Assembly (NCBI GenBank): GCA_964591455.1
Contig: CAZQDZ010000021.1
Span: 1-64,000, forward strand
Direction of reading: 5' to 3'
DNA length: 64,000 nucleotides
DNA from: RFSX01 sp964591455
Lineage (GTDB): Bacteria > Bacteroidota > Bacteroidia > Chitinophagales > Saprospiraceae
The notes below the pieces were generated by a model. It did not search any database. It saw only the letters and a list, made by a program, of their open reading frames with translations, and was not told the origin of the DNA. Made by a program: the position numbers and the translations under genes. Positions 26,788 to 36,704 of the stretch are shown here, piece after piece (the first letter of the stretch is position 1; each line of letters begins with the position of its first letter).

Positions 26788-28074
26788 TTATCTTTCTGCA
26801 GCCAATTTATCGTATTTAGCTTTATACTCATTAGATTTTTCTAAATCGTTCAGTCTTGCATAAATTTCTTTAAGTGCTATGACTGTATTTAAATCTTTCT
26901 CATTCATTGACTCTGCTTTTTCAAAAAATGGTAATGCTTGATTAAACAAACCGTCCATTTCAGCTTTCTTTGCGTCATACTTTTTAATACCTGCTGCTGA
27001 AAAGTCCGCAGACAATTCATTTAGCTCGTCAACATAGGTAGCTGCTTTATTATAGTACAATGCACCAATACTGTAAGTAGCATCAAAATTTTTCGGATCT
27101 AAATCTAATACTTGCTGGTAGTAGCTCTCTGCAGATTCTCTATACCCTGCAGACTTAGCTGGATCTTCTTCTTGCTGTTGCAATTGATCATAAACACTTC
27201 CTAATGTGTTATACACTGAAACATTCTCAGGCTCTTTTTCTATTGCCATCTCAAGTTTGCCAATTAACTTATTAAGCTCACCTGTATTTAAGAAGTGATT
27301 TATTTCAGTGAATAATAAGCTAGTATCATCTGGAAGTAACTCTCTTCCTTTAGCCAAATACTCTAGTGCCTTCTCAGGATTACTTTCAGCATTGACATTA
27401 TAAAGGGCATCATATACAAAAGCCTCCTTTGACCCTTCAGCGTAGAGCTTATCTAAGAATGGCTTTGCGTTATCAAAATCTTTGTTGTAATAAGCACTTA
27501 CCGCAGTGAAGAAGTACTGCTCACTCATTGTAGCTGGATCTGACAATCTTGACTCCTTTCCCATTTGTGATAGCATTTCTGCTGCATCAATCGTTCTCGA
27601 GAAATTATCATATGCCCCTGCAAAGTCTTTATTTTGGTATGCAAGAATGGCATAATTATTAAGTGTAGGTTCTAATAGAGATAGTCCTGATTGAACTTCT
27701 TTCTTCTCGTTTTTCTTTTCAGCCATAGTAGATGCTTTCACAAATGCATCATAGGCATCTTTTGCAGAATTAGGTGCATTAATCACATATGTGCCTTCAA
27801 GATCAAGTGTCTTATTTCGCATTTCAACTTCTGCTAACTGGGATAAAACTTTACCTTTTGTGATCCATGATTTCGCATTTGCCATAACCTCATCGGAAGC
27901 AAAAGCAGATTCTAATAACTGGATTCCTTTTGTTAATTGATCTCCATTATTAGTATCTGAAACATACTTTTTAATTGCTTTCTCCGCATTTTTAAGATCT
28001 TTAAATGCATCCTGAGCTATTACAGCTGCTCCAGAAAACAAAGAAATGAAGACGATTAGTAATAAATTTTTCAT
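26788..28074 (-). CDS. Periplasmic TPR-repeat protein
   Basis: A 428-residue protein with a signal peptide (LLLIVFISLFSGAAVIA, cleavage before QDA). Helical tetratricopeptide repeats fill about 30-425 (for example LNNYAILAYQNKDFAGAYDNFSRTI region, SVYNTLGSVYDQL and ATYSIGALYYNKA). TPR proteins scaffold envelope complexes in Bacteroidota. The partner is unknown. It lies 115 bp after gyrA on the same strand, but a hairpin with a T tract separates them, so it is probably transcribed alone. A clear terminator follows. Confidence 0.8.
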   Translation of the reverse strand: MKNLLLIVFISLFSGAAVIAQDAFKDLKNAEKAIKKYVSDTNNGDQLTKGIQLLESAFASDEVMANAKSWITKGKVLSQLAEVEMRNKTLDLEGTYVINAPNSAKDAYDAFVKASTMAEKKNEKKEVQSGLSLLEPTLNNYAILAYQNKDFAGAYDNFSRTIDAAEMLSQMGKESRLSDPATMSEQYFFTAVSAYYNKDFDNAKPFLDKLYAEGSKEAFVYDALYNVNAESNPEKALEYLAKGRELLPDDTSLLFTEINHFLNTGELNKLIGKLEMAIEKEPENVSVYNTLGSVYDQLQQQEEDPAKSAGYRESAESYYQQVLDLDPKNFDATYSIGALYYNKAATYVDELNELSADFSAAGIKKYDAKKAEMDGLFNQALPFFEKAESMNEKDLNTVIALKEIYARLNDLEKSNEYKAKYDKLAAER

Positions 28075-28090
28075 CGTATTTATTGAATTT

Positions 28091-28119
28091 AGAAAAAAAT
28101 TGATTCGGTTCTTAGAACC
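28091..28119 (-). terminator. Candidate gyrA terminator
   Basis: The palindrome GGTTCTTAGAACC (28107-28119) is followed on the minus strand by GAATCAATTTTTTT. A second hairpin, TATCAGT/ACTGATA (28123-28129, 28134-28140), precedes it. The palindromes could alternatively be operator sites for the TPR gene. Confidence 0.4.
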
Positions 28120-28189
28120 ACCTATCAGTCTTAACTGATATACTGTATTAAATGAATCTTAAATTTAGTTAAGATTTTCTAAGCATAGA

Positions 28190-30664
28190 TTATTCTTCTT
28201 CGTCTGATGACGACTCATCTAGTGAAATAACAGCCACATCCGCTATAGCATCATCCTTCCCTAGCTTGATAACCCGAACTCCTTGCGTAGCTCTTCCCAT
28301 CACTCTGATATCTGCTACCTTCATTCTAATCATTATGCCTGCCTTGGTAGTTATCATCAAATCATCTGTTTCATTTACATTCTTCACCGCTATTACTTTC
28401 CCAGTCTTATCTGTGACCTGCATGCTCTTCATCCCTTTACCACCTCTCTTAATAATCCTAAATTCACTTACAAGTGACCGCTTGCCAAATCCATTCTCAG
28501 ATACAACCAGAAGTGCTTTATCTTCTTCAGTAGGATTATCTACTATCATACCGACAATTCTATCACCATCTTCCACATCAATATTCATTCCTCTAACCCC
28601 TGCTGCCGATCTACCCATCTGTCTAACCTGAGACTCTTCAAATCTTACAGCTCTTCCTGATTTACTCGCTAACATGACATTCTGATTACCATCTGTAAGT
28701 TTCACTTCTAGCAATGTATCATCTTCCTTAATAGTAATGGCGTTAATTCCATTGACTCTAGGTCTTGAGTAAGCTTCCAGACTGGTTTTCTTGATAATTC
28801 CATTTTGCGTGGCAAATATGATATTATGCGACTTCAAGACTTCCTGATCAGTCAAGTCTTCTACCATGATATAAGCTTTGACTTTATCATCTTTAGGAAT
28901 GCTGACAATATTCTGCAATACTCTTCCTGTCCCGGTTTTAGATCCTTCTGGAATCTCATATACTCTTAACCAGAAGCATCTTCCCCGCTCAGTAAAGAGT
29001 AATAAGTAATTATGATTATTGGCAACGAAAAGATGTTCCACATAATCTTCAGTCCTTGTCTTACTTCCTCTGGAGCCTCTTCCTCCTCTTCCTTGTATTT
29101 TATACTCTTTGGAATTTGTTCTTTTGATATATCCTAATGAAGAAATACTAACGACGACCTCGTCATTTGGAATCATATCCTCCATATTAATATCCCCATC
29201 CGCGAAGGTTATCTGAGTTCTTCTTGAATCTCCGTATCTTTCTTTGAGCTCTTTTAATTCTTCTTTAATAATATTCTTTCTTCTACCCTCATTGGAAAGA
29301 ATGTCTTTTAAGTCTGCAATCACTTCCTGAAGTTCTGCATACTCTGCTCTTAATTTTTCCATCTCCAGACTTACTAGTTTCTGGAGTCTCATTTCAAGAA
29401 TCGCTTTGGCTTGGATATCACTCAATTCTAAAGAGGCCATTAATTTTTCCTTGGCCTCATCTACTGTTTTGGAACTTCTTATAATCCTTATGACCTCATC
29501 TAGATTATCTATCGCTTTAATAAGACCTTCAAGTATATGTGCTCTTTCTTCCGCTTTTTTAAGGTCAAACTCAGTCCTTCTTACAATAACTTGCAATCTA
29601 AATTTGACAAACTCAGAAATGAGGTCCTTCAGATTAAGTTGCCTAGGACGTCCATCTACTAATGCAATATTATTTACTCCATAAGAAGATTGTAATGGAG
29701 AGTACTTAAATAGTTTGCTTAGCACAACATTCGCCATCGCATCCCGCTTAATATCGATGACAATACGTAACCCTTTCCTATCTGATTCATCCCTGATGTC
29801 AGATATACCAGTTACGCGACCTGACTGAACCAGATCTGCGATTTTCATGACTAGATTGGCTTTATTGACCTGGAAAGGAATTTCACTTACAATTATGGAT
29901 TCTTTACCTGATCCAGCTACTTCTATATCCGTCTTGGCTCTAACAACGACACGTCCTCTTCCAGTCCTAAAGGCTTCTTTTACCCCATCTACACCATAGA
30001 TGATGCCTCCTGTTGGAAAATCAGGTGCTTTCACATGCTCCATTAAGCCATCTATAGATATTTCTGGATCTTCTATATAGGCTATAGTCCCATCTATAAC
30101 TTCTGAGAGGTTGTGTGGAAGCATGTTCGTGGCCATACCCACTGCAATACCCGTGGCACCATTAATTAGGAGATTCGGCAATTTAGCTGGTAAGACAGTA
30201 GGTTCTTCCAGTGAGTCATCGAAATTTAATTTGAAGTCAACGGTGTCTTTTTTGATATCATCTATGAGCTCATCACTCAATCGATCCATCCTTGCCTCAG
30301 TATATCTCATCGCAGCAGGACTATCACCATCCATAGATCCTTTATTTCCCTGGATCTCTACCAATGGATATCTCATACTCCAAGGCTGGCCCATCCTGAT
30401 CATAGCATCATATACAGACCCATCACCATGTGGATGATACTTACCTAACACCTCTCCTACAACCCTTGCAGATTTTTTATACGGTTTATTATAATCAAGC
30501 CCTAAATCGTCCATTCCATACAGAATTCGACGATGAACAGGCTTCAACCCATCTCTCACATCAGGGAGCGCCCGAGAGACAATGACCGACATAGAGTAGT
30601 CTATATAAGCGGTCTTCATCTGATCTTCGATGTTCACCTTTACAATTCGCTGATTATCTGCCAT
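28190..30664 (-). CDS. gyrA: DNA gyrase subunit A
   Basis: An 824-residue type II topoisomerase subunit. The breakage-reunion domain has catalytic Tyr121 in AAMRYTEAR, and the quinolone-resistance region HPHGDGSVYDAM (77-88). The C-terminal beta-pinwheel (about 500-810) carries the GyrA-box QGRGGRGSRG (starting Q at about 525), which distinguishes it from ParC. The acidic tail DESSSDEEE follows. The first QRDR serine (E. coli Ser83) is Gly82 here. A TATTTTTG element lies 21 bp upstream. Confidence 0.97.
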   Translation of the reverse strand: MADNQRIVKVNIEDQMKTAYIDYSMSVIVSRALPDVRDGLKPVHRRILYGMDDLGLDYNKPYKKSARVVGEVLGKYHPHGDGSVYDAMIRMGQPWSMRYPLVEIQGNKGSMDGDSPAAMRYTEARMDRLSDELIDDIKKDTVDFKLNFDDSLEEPTVLPAKLPNLLINGATGIAVGMATNMLPHNLSEVIDGTIAYIEDPEISIDGLMEHVKAPDFPTGGIIYGVDGVKEAFRTGRGRVVVRAKTDIEVAGSGKESIIVSEIPFQVNKANLVMKIADLVQSGRVTGISDIRDESDRKGLRIVIDIKRDAMANVVLSKLFKYSPLQSSYGVNNIALVDGRPRQLNLKDLISEFVKFRLQVIVRRTEFDLKKAEERAHILEGLIKAIDNLDEVIRIIRSSKTVDEAKEKLMASLELSDIQAKAILEMRLQKLVSLEMEKLRAEYAELQEVIADLKDILSNEGRRKNIIKEELKELKERYGDSRRTQITFADGDINMEDMIPNDEVVVSISSLGYIKRTNSKEYKIQGRGGRGSRGSKTRTEDYVEHLFVANNHNYLLLFTERGRCFWLRVYEIPEGSKTGTGRVLQNIVSIPKDDKVKAYIMVEDLTDQEVLKSHNIIFATQNGIIKKTSLEAYSRPRVNGINAITIKEDDTLLEVKLTDGNQNVMLASKSGRAVRFEESQVRQMGRSAAGVRGMNIDVEDGDRIVGMIVDNPTEEDKALLVVSENGFGKRSLVSEFRIIKRGGKGMKSMQVTDKTGKVIAVKNVNETDDLMITTKAGIMIRMKVADIRVMGRATQGVRVIKLGKDDAIADVAVISLDESSSDEEE

Positions 30665-30684
30665 TTATATATAATAATTCAATT

Positions 30685-30692
30685 CAAAAATA
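30685..30692 (-). promoter_or_regulatory. Candidate gyrA -7 element
   Basis: The minus strand reads TATTTTTG (TAnnTTTG), 20 bp before the gyrA ATG. No TTTG is found at the correct -33 spacing. Confidence 0.3.
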
Positions 30693-30769
30693 ATACGCGA
30701 ATATACAATTATTACGTCGATTATTGGCGCAAATAAATGCATTTATGAACCTTATGAACATACTTTCAT

Positions 30770-30777
30770 TAGCTTTG
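30770..30777 (+). promoter_or_regulatory. ubiE-porT -7 promoter element
   Basis: TAGCTTTG, a full TAnnTTTG match, 41 bp before the ubiE ATG. The -33 region is poorly conserved. Confidence 0.4.
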
Positions 30778-30818
30778 TGTAATCGAATTTCCTTACATGG
30801 CGTTTTAAGTTGGAAAGC

Positions 30819-31559
30819 ATGTCAAAATCAACTCATCAGCAGGTGAAACCTTACTCTGAATCCGGGTCTAAAAAGCGGCAAGTCACTGAAATGTTTGACA
30901 ACATTGCCCCTAAATACGATTTACTTAATCGAGTGCTAACCTTAGGCATAGACACCATATGGCGTAAGAAAGCTATCAATATGCTGGACAAGGTAAATCA
31001 CAAGAAGATTTTGGATGTGGCAACAGGCACTGCTGACGTGGCTGTAGAGATTCATAATCAGTTAAAACCTGAAGAAATAATTGGATTAGATATCTCCCCA
31101 GTCATGATAGATCATGGTAATGTCAAAATAAAGAAAAAAGGTCTAGAGGATATCATAAAACTGGAAGTTGGGGACTCCGAAAATATGAGATTTGAAGACC
31201 ATTATTTTGATGCGGTCACAGTATCTTTTGGTGTTAGAAATTTTGGAAATCTAGAGAAAGGATTGTCCGAGATGCACCGCATTCTAAGACCAGAGGGCAA
31301 AGTGGTAATACTTGAATTTTCAAAACCTAAAGTGTTCCCGTTCAAACAACTATATAATTTTTACTTTAAGAACATACTTCCACTTATAGGCAAAAAAGGT
31401 TCGAAAGATGATAATGCTTATGAGTATCTTTACAAATCTGTACAGGCTTTTCCTGATTATGAGAAGTTCGGTGAGATACTAGAAAAGGTTGGATTTCGTT
31501 CAGTACAGTGGAAATCTTTGAGTTTAGGCATATGCACAATTTATTCTGGCGTAAAATAA
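30819..31559 (+). CDS. ubiE: Demethylmenaquinone methyltransferase
   Basis: A 246-residue SAM-dependent methyltransferase for the last step of menaquinone synthesis. ATG 30819 is preferred over TTG 30810. The family motifs are present: FDNIAPKYDLLNRVLTLGID (start about 27), the SAM-binding LDVATGTADVAVEI (about 66-79), and VTVSFGVRNFGNLEKGL (about 130-146). Length is normal. The 3' end overlaps porT by 28 bp, an arrangement common in Bacteroidota. Confidence 0.95.
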   Translation: MSKSTHQQVKPYSESGSKKRQVTEMFDNIAPKYDLLNRVLTLGIDTIWRKKAINMLDKVNHKKILDVATGTADVAVEIHNQLKPEEIIGLDISPVMIDHGNVKIKKKGLEDIIKLEVGDSENMRFEDHYFDAVTVSFGVRNFGNLEKGLSEMHRILRPEGKVVILEFSKPKVFPFKQLYNFYFKNILPLIGKKGSKDDNAYEYLYKSVQAFPDYEKFGEILEKVGFRSVQWKSLSLGICTIYSGVK

Positions 31560-32263
31560 TCTTTACATCACTGCTTGTATTAACAATCGGGACAACAACT
31601 TATTGTCAAGTTCCTACCTCTACTAATCTCAATTATTGGGACTTTAGAAGCAAGCAATTTTATTTTGGTCTGACAATTGGCCTACATTCTACAGGGTACA
31701 TTCATAATAAATCAAGCGAGTTTGCTAATAGCGGCATTTTATCGGTTTCAAGTGGCAATAGTCCTGGCTTAAACGTAAATATCATCACAAACCTTAAAAT
31801 AGGTCAGTACTTTGATTTTAGATTTATTCCAGGTTTTGCATTTTCAGAACGTACGCTATTTGTAGCAAGGCCTAGTATGGATGGTACAACTGGCATCACT
31901 GATTTCCGTACAGAATCTGTCTTCTTAGAAGTGCCTTTACTACTAAGATTTAAGTCAGAACCCTATAAGGATAAGCGATTCTTTGTCATTGGAGGATTAA
32001 AGTACAGCTACGATGTTTCCAGTAATTCAGCTACTCGGCAGATGGATTTGCAAAATATCATAAATATTGCCCCACATGATTTCCAATTCGAGATTGGCGC
32101 TGGCGTGCAACTTTTCTTTCCTTTCTTCATCTTCTCTCCTGAAATAAAAGTATCTAGAGGATTAAACAATATTCACATCTTCAATGGTGCTCTAGAAGAC
32201 AGTAGGGTTATAGATCAAATTATCAGTCGAGCATTTACTATATCCTTACACTTCGAAGGATAG
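31532..32263 (+). CDS. porT: T9SS outer-membrane protein PorT
   Basis: A 243-residue beta-barrel protein. ATG 31532 starts the signal peptide (about 1-25, cleavage near TTYCQ). Barrel strands follow, with the FYFGLTIGLH start, a FRTESVFLEVPLLLRFKS strand and the C-terminal SRAFTISLHFEG closing strand. The position directly overlapping ubiE and the pattern match PorT, an essential part of the type IX secretion machinery in Porphyromonas. It would serve export of the T9SS-tagged proteins in this window. Confidence 0.88.
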   Translation: MHNLFWRKIIFTSLLVLTIGTTTYCQVPTSTNLNYWDFRSKQFYFGLTIGLHSTGYIHNKSSEFANSGILSVSSGNSPGLNVNIITNLKIGQYFDFRFIPGFAFSERTLFVARPSMDGTTGITDFRTESVFLEVPLLLRFKSEPYKDKRFFVIGGLKYSYDVSSNSATRQMDLQNIINIAPHDFQFEIGAGVQLFFPFFIFSPEIKVSRGLNNIHIFNGALEDSRVIDQIISRAFTISLHFEG

Positions 32264-32270
32264 GTCTAAT

Positions 32271-32855
32271 TCAATTGCACCCACAATAGACTGCACTATG
32301 TGCGATAAGCTCAGGGAAAAACTGATCGAAAAGATTACTTATCAAGTCAAAGTTCTCCTTAATATCAATAGGCATTAAATAAAAAGCAGAATTAAACTTG
32401 ACTCTATTATCCATCCAATTTAGAGATTTTCTCATCCGAGATTCAGTAGCATAGGCCATAAGAAAGTCATCTGCAATCATCTGTTGAAATCTAGATTTAA
32501 GTTCAGGAGGCAAGTCCGTTATCCGTCTAGAAAGTATGTCATAGATTTCTGAATTAAACACCTCCAAAGATTTCTCCGAATAGTCTGACCACTTTGTAGA
32601 TAAGAAATAGTCCCACACTAAATCAACAACAACTGGTGCATATTTCTTATGTCTGGGTCTTAGTAACTTCCTCAACTGTAAGGAAGCAGGATGCGAATCT
32701 GTAAATGAATCGATTGCTCTATGCAATGTAATACCACCTTTAACTTCGTCTGAATACAACTCTTCATCTTTTCTGGTGATAAAATCAGTGATTATATTAC
32801 CTAACAAAAGGTCTTCTTCAGTACAAGAAAGGAAACAATGTGCAAGAAAATTCAT
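32271..32855 (-). CDS. Acyl carrier protein phosphodiesterase (DUF479)
   Basis: A 194-residue HD-superfamily-like protein. ATG 32855 gives the family start MNFLAHCFLS. The conserved residues LLGNIITDFI, GITLHRAIDSFTDSHP (His and Asp ligands) and VVVDLVWDYFL match AcpH, which removes 4'-phosphopantetheine from ACP. Length matches AcpH (193 in E. coli). In many genomes the family role is only inferred. It is convergent with porT (7 bp) and divergent from the next gene. Confidence 0.88.
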   Translation of the reverse strand: MNFLAHCFLSCTEEDLLLGNIITDFITRKDEELYSDEVKGGITLHRAIDSFTDSHPASLQLRKLLRPRHKKYAPVVVDLVWDYFLSTKWSDYSEKSLEVFNSEIYDILSRRITDLPPELKSRFQQMIADDFLMAYATESRMRKSLNWMDNRVKFNSAFYLMPIDIKENFDLISNLFDQFFPELIAHSAVYCGCN

Positions 32856-32941
32856 ATTGTGAATACTCAATTAGATTTCTATATCTAATGACACAAAAGA
32901 GTAAATATAGTTCGTTAAATTTATCCATAATACTTTCACTT

Positions 32942-35539
32942 ATGCGATTCAAAGCCAGCATTTTTATGTGCATTCTATTTGCAGTTATAACTTCGATAGG
33001 ATTTAGTGACAAAGCACCACCTCCTGTTAATCCTTATCTCAATGGAATCTTTCCAGAATCTACGCCAGGTTTTGGTGGCTCATGGGATGTAATCAATCCT
33101 TACCCTGATATTCGTATTCCTTCCCCCCTTAGAATAATTCCATTTACTGGCACAAATGACCATTTTGTTCTTAGTAAAATTGGTGAAATATGGCGAGTGA
33201 ATTTCGAATCACAAACACAGACTTTGGTTCTTGACATAAAAGAAAATGTATTAGCCTTAGGAGAAGAAGGCATGACAGGAATAGTATTGCATCCTAATTT
33301 TGGAGATGACGCTTATCCTGAGAACCAATACGGACTCATATTCTACAGATTCAAACCCAATATTGAACAATGGTCTGAATTAGGTTATAATAGGTTATCT
33401 AAAGTGTATTGGGATAGTGAGAATAATGTATTTAACAAAGAAAGTGAAGAGATACTTATTCAGCAATATGATAGAAAAACTTGGCACAATGGTGGTGGGA
33501 TGTTTTTTGGACCAGACGGATTCCTTTATCTCTCTGTGGGTGATGAAGGTGATTTTGACCATATAGAATTATCTACTCAAAGATTAGATGGTGGATTGTT
33601 CAGTGGACTTTTGAGATTGGATGTAGACAATGACCCTTCCAAAAGTCATCCAATCAGAAGGCAGCCCAGACCCAATGAAGCGCCAAGAGACCCTAACTGG
33701 CCTATAACATTTAGCCAAGGTTATTCTATACCAAATGATAACCCTTGGCTTAACGAAGACGGTAGTATTCTTGAAGAATTTTATGCCATTGGCATTAGAA
33801 GTCCATACTCTATGCACTATGACAGAGAAAGTGATCAGATATATCTGCTTGATGTTGGCTCCGATGCAAGAGAAGAAATTAATATTGTAGAGTATGGTGA
33901 CAATCTACAATGGCCCTATTTAGAAGGCAGCACTTCTTCTCCTTACTTTGAAAAGCCAACTGTAATTATAGGCAATGAGAAAACGCCAATCGTAGAATAT
34001 GGGCGCTCTACTGGCAATGCTATTATAGGTGGTGGTATTTATAGAGGTGAGCAATTTCTAACTCTCAGAGGCAAGTATATATTTGGTGATTTTGGTTCCA
34101 ACAAATTAATGCTCATGGACCCTGAGAGAGTGTCGAATGGTGAATTTGATGTATTGATTGCAGATATCAGAAATCAAGGAATTTCATTGCCAAACAACCC
34201 TGGAATTTCTGGTGTCCACTCTCTAGACAATGGCGAAATAATCATTACAGTAATTGGCGTTGATTTTACAGAGTCTGGTAGATTTCTAAGTCTTCAGCAG
34301 AAAGATGTCGTTAATGACCCACCTGATAAGTTATCCGATTTAGGAATTTTTCAAGATTTGGATAACCTAACACCAATTGAGGGTATCATTCCTTACACAG
34401 TCAATTCGCCATTGTGGTCAGACAGAGCAGAGAAGAAACGCTGGATAGCACTACCCAACTTATCAACAGTAGAGGGAGAAACAAATTCAATCACTTTCAG
34501 AGAAAATCAGCCATGGAGCTTCCCAGAAGGGACTGTATTCATAAAGCATTTTGAACTGCCATTAGACCTAACAAATTCTGATAATAATAAGAAATTAGAA
34601 ACCAGATTTTTTGTAGTGGGCAAAGAAGGTGAACACTATGGATTAACGTATCGTTGGAATGATGATGGTACTGAGGCCACCTTGCTTAGAGTTGCAGAAA
34701 GTGAGGAAATAGACATCATGGATAATGGTGTTTTTGCATTCACCCAAACTTGGGATTATCCTAGCAGAGACCAATGTCTAACCTGTCACAATAGTAACGC
34801 AAACTTTGTATTAGGATTCAATACACATCAGCTCAACTGTACTATGTACTATCCTGAATTTAACATAGAAATGAATCAATTATCATTTCTTGATGAACAA
34901 GGTCTATTCAATCAATCTGTGAGAGACCCATATACACTACCAAAATCGTATGCCTTAGAGGATGAGTCAGTGCCATTGGAATTAAGAATAAGGTCATACA
35001 TGGACTCAAATTGTGCTAATTGTCATAGGTCGAATGGCATCAATCGAGTAGATATGGACTTAAGATATAGCCTCCCTCTATCACTTCACAAAACGATAGG
35101 AGTCGATGTCAAAAGTGAAGAATCTACATGGGGTGCTGAAATCATAGCACCAGGTGAATATGAAAATTCAGAATTATGGATTAGAGACTCTAGCACAGAA
35201 TCTAACCGCATGCCACCCATAGGCAGAAATCTTGTAGACCAAGTATATATAGATTCATTAGAAAAGTGGATAGGGCTGCTAGATGAATCAGATGGAATAA
35301 TCAGTGAGTTCACTATGTTCCCCAATCCATCTCAAGGCTTTGTTTCTATTAATTTCAATTCCAACTGGTCTGTACCAATCACATATGCACTGTATGATAT
35401 GACGGGCAGGTTAGTAAATAAAGGTATTACTAGTGAGCACTCTATTAGTATTGACATACAGGGTGAAGAATCGGGTTCTTACATTTTTACTGGGAGCTCT
35501 GGAGAACTATCTATTACACAAAAACTGGTTCTTCAGTAA
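32942..35539 (+). CDS. PQQ-type sugar dehydrogenase/diheme cytochrome c fusion with T9SS domain
   Basis: 865 residues from ATG 32942, which starts the signal peptide (about 1-24). Residues about 30-440 form a soluble glucose dehydrogenase/GSDH-like six-bladed propeller, with H182-N-G-G185, FGPDGFLYLSVGDEGD and IGIRSPYSM. About 460-780 is an SO2930-like region holding two heme-c sites, C612-LTCH and C691-ANCH. The last 75 residues form a T9SS sorting domain (FPNPSQGFVSI ... SYIFTGSS ... KLVLQ). The predicted role is surface oxidation of a sugar or similar alcohol with electron transfer through the hemes. It depends on CcmE/F. PQQ use is inferred from the fold. Confidence 0.88.
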   Translation: MRFKASIFMCILFAVITSIGFSDKAPPPVNPYLNGIFPESTPGFGGSWDVINPYPDIRIPSPLRIIPFTGTNDHFVLSKIGEIWRVNFESQTQTLVLDIKENVLALGEEGMTGIVLHPNFGDDAYPENQYGLIFYRFKPNIEQWSELGYNRLSKVYWDSENNVFNKESEEILIQQYDRKTWHNGGGMFFGPDGFLYLSVGDEGDFDHIELSTQRLDGGLFSGLLRLDVDNDPSKSHPIRRQPRPNEAPRDPNWPITFSQGYSIPNDNPWLNEDGSILEEFYAIGIRSPYSMHYDRESDQIYLLDVGSDAREEINIVEYGDNLQWPYLEGSTSSPYFEKPTVIIGNEKTPIVEYGRSTGNAIIGGGIYRGEQFLTLRGKYIFGDFGSNKLMLMDPERVSNGEFDVLIADIRNQGISLPNNPGISGVHSLDNGEIIITVIGVDFTESGRFLSLQQKDVVNDPPDKLSDLGIFQDLDNLTPIEGIIPYTVNSPLWSDRAEKKRWIALPNLSTVEGETNSITFRENQPWSFPEGTVFIKHFELPLDLTNSDNNKKLETRFFVVGKEGEHYGLTYRWNDDGTEATLLRVAESEEIDIMDNGVFAFTQTWDYPSRDQCLTCHNSNANFVLGFNTHQLNCTMYYPEFNIEMNQLSFLDEQGLFNQSVRDPYTLPKSYALEDESVPLELRIRSYMDSNCANCHRSNGINRVDMDLRYSLPLSLHKTIGVDVKSEESTWGAEIIAPGEYENSELWIRDSSTESNRMPPIGRNLVDQVYIDSLEKWIGLLDESDGIISEFTMFPNPSQGFVSINFNSNWSVPITYALYDMTGRLVNKGITSEHSISIDIQGEESGSYIFTGSSGELSITQKLVLQ

Positions 35540-35579
35540 TCGTGATGAGGATTTAGCAACTCCTTATTGGCAATGCAAT

Positions 35580-35587
35580 TATATTTG
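35580..35587 (+). promoter_or_regulatory. ychF -7 promoter element
   Basis: TATATTTG, a full TAnnTTTG match, 19 bp before the ychF ATG. The -33 element is not evident. Confidence 0.4.
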
Positions 35588-35606
35588 CGCCAAAATTTAG
35601 AGACTT

Positions 35607-36704
35607 ATGCCATTAACTGCAGGAATAGTAGGACTCCCTAATGTGGGAAAGTCAACACTTTTTAATGCACTTACTAATGCTAAGGCGTTAGCTGCAAATT
35701 ATCCATTTGCCACAAAAGAACCGAATGTCGGTGTCATTACGGTGCCTGACAAGAGATTAACAGAACTAGCAGCCATTGTAAATCCTCAAAAAGTCCAACC
35801 AACAACTGTCGAGATTGTAGATATTGCTGGTCTTATCAAAGGAGCAAGTAAAGGCGAAGGTCTGGGTAATCAGTTTCTAGGTAACATTAGAGAAGTGGAT
35901 GCCATTGCTCATGTCGTAAGATGCTTTGATAATGATAATGTCGTCCATGTTGACGGATCAGTAGATCCCGTCAGGGATAAAGACATTATAGATACAGAAC
36001 TTATCTTGAAAGATCTGGAGACCGTAGAAAAGCGGCTAGAAAAGCTTAAGAAACAAGCCAAAACAGGGAAGCCCGCCGATAAGAAAAATGTAGAGCTCGG
36101 AAAGAAAATATATAAAGCTCTGGAAGAAGGACAATCTGCGCGAACTATTGAGTTGGATGATGATGGTAAAGCGCTAATAAAAGAAATGATGCTGCTGACT
36201 GCCAAACCTATTTTGTATGTCTGCAATGTAGATGAAAATTCTGTCAAGGATGGAAATGCACATACGAAAGCATTTATGGAATGTGTCAAAGACGAAGAGG
36301 CTGAAGTGATTCTCATCTGTGCTTCCATAGAAGAAGAAATAGCACAGCTAGAAGAATATGAAGAAAAAATGATGTTTGTAGAGGAGATGGGCCTTAGTGA
36401 GCCAGGCGTAAATAGGGTTATTGTAAGTTCTTATGCGCTCCTTAATCTCATCACTTATTTCACGGCTGGTGAAAAAGAAGTAAGGGCATGGACAGTCAGA
36501 CGTGGATCTACAGCACCACAGGCCGCTGGGGTCATACATACTGATTTCGAAAAAGGCTTTATACGAGCAGAAGTGATTAAGTATGATGACTATGTGTCAC
36601 TTGGCTCCGAATCTAAAGTCAAAGAAGCGGGAAAGATGGGCATAGAGGGCAAGACTTATATCGTCCAAGATGGAGATGTAATGCACTTCTTATTTAATGT
36701 GTAA
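35607..36704 (+). CDS. ychF: Redox-regulated ATPase YchF
   Basis: A 365-residue Obg-family P-loop protein. The G1 motif GLPNVGKST is at 9-17 (Lys15) and DIAGLIKGASKGEGLGNQFL is the G3/switch region. The specificity motif reads CNVDE instead of NKxD, as in ATP-binding YchF/OLA1. A helical coiled-coil insertion spans about 128-205, and the C-terminal TGS domain runs from about 280. The protein binds ribosomes and modulates oxidative stress responses in other bacteria. Length is typical (363 in E. coli). Confidence 0.96.
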   Translation: MPLTAGIVGLPNVGKSTLFNALTNAKALAANYPFATKEPNVGVITVPDKRLTELAAIVNPQKVQPTTVEIVDIAGLIKGASKGEGLGNQFLGNIREVDAIAHVVRCFDNDNVVHVDGSVDPVRDKDIIDTELILKDLETVEKRLEKLKKQAKTGKPADKKNVELGKKIYKALEEGQSARTIELDDDGKALIKEMMLLTAKPILYVCNVDENSVKDGNAHTKAFMECVKDEEAEVILICASIEEEIAQLEEYEEKMMFVEEMGLSEPGVNRVIVSSYALLNLITYFTAGEKEVRAWTVRRGSTAPQAAGVIHTDFEKGFIRAEVIKYDDYVSLGSESKVKEAGKMGIEGKTYIVQDGDVMHFLFNV

